A stretch of DNA of 64,000 bases from Schistosoma haematobium (taxonomy: Eukaryota; Platyhelminthes; Trematoda; Strigeidida; Schistosomatidae), in contig NC_067196.1 of the NCBI RefSeq assembly GCF_000699445.3, positions 3,596,001 through 3,660,000 of the forward strand, read 5' to 3'. The position numbers and the translations under genes were made by a program. Shown one piece after another: positions 63,630-64,000 of the stretch (position 1 is its first letter; each line of letters starts with the position of its first letter). The notes beneath the pieces are model-generated. The model was not told where the DNA came from and made no database searches. It saw nothing but the letters and a program-made list of their open reading frames with translations.

Positions 63630-64000
63630 CTGATACATTAGTACGTTGAAAAAGAAGCTGCGAGACCCCAATCCGGCACTTTAAGGTATTAAAGTGAACA
63701 CTCAACGACTAGAATCACTCATTTGGGTGAAACCATACTAGAACAAAACAACTGTTCTTTGCTTCTTGATTCCCAATGGTATTATAATTGAAATTCATCT
63801 ATGGCAAATACTATATAAAAATAAAAAACAAATCTTCACAAAATTCATTCATATAATAAGCTACAATAATTTTGTTGAATATCAATCATTGTCCATAACC
63901 ATAAATAGACCTTATCATTTAGAAAGTGTTATCACTATTAAATCCATCATTATCAATATTTACCTCTAGATCATTATTATTACTATTATGATCATGAGAT
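62824..64000. other. Repeats and unassigned sequence at the right edge
   Basis: About 63090-63285 is a worn minus-strand copy of the second non-LTR family (compare the 13395-13900 copy: GGGGAACCCAACCAGATGAT, CATGGACCAATTAGA). A (TA)n tract spans 63583-63627. No host exon was seen otherwise. Confidence 0.45.

Overview
The window is nuclear DNA from a blood fluke, most likely genus Schistosoma. The evidence is long A+T-rich introns, tRNA-headed repeats carrying hammerhead ribozyme cores of the SM-alpha type, RTE-like non-LTR elements ending in (TAAG)n, Penelope-like elements and a BEL/Pao LTR element. I cannot name the species from sequence alone.

One host gene can be assembled with confidence. 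It is an ortholog of the ceramide transfer protein CERT1 (COL4A3BP, STARD11) on the minus strand. Nine coding exons run from the ATG at 46860 to the TAA at 15967, about 31 kb. Every splice junction has GT/AG ends, the phases agree, and the exons sum to 3093 nt (1030 aa plus stop). The protein has a PH domain (Golgi PI4P binding in the human protein), a Ser-rich motif, a coiled coil, an FFAT-like VAP-binding motif and a START domain. The four polar residues that contact ceramide in human CERT are conserved. The extra length over human (598/624 aa) is Ser/Asn-rich low-complexity sequence, including an insert inside the START domain. A possible last exon of a second minus-strand gene lies at 62677-62823.

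The rest is mostly mobile DNA. 1-15.8 kb: fragments of one RTE-like element, hammerhead-bearing tRNA-like repeats, a Penelope remnant and two short dispersed families (C and D). 16-47 kb: the gene. Its introns hold a 5'-inverted RTE copy (21.6-22.9 kb), a long inverted-repeat element (20.0-21.4 kb), a tandem SM-alpha-like pair (25.7-26.3 kb), a Penelope copy (28.4-30.2 kb), a full-length RTE-like element with a 14-bp target duplication (35467-38703), and many copies of a second hammerhead-bearing family, called B here. 47-53.6 kb: A+T-rich sequence with no recognisable gene. 53664-60035: a complete but coding-defective BEL/Pao element with 5-bp GATAG target duplications. 60-64 kb: repeats and simple sequence.

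The points most worth a second look are: family B, with a fold-competent hammerhead of minimal stem III at 4393-4438; the 5'-inverted RTE copy, where twin priming left a perfect 15-bp target duplication; the inverted repeat arms that flank CERT exon 2; the unidentified ~480-bp inverted-repeat element; and a microsatellite that forms the whole region before the exon 7 splice acceptor. All alignments were made by eye.
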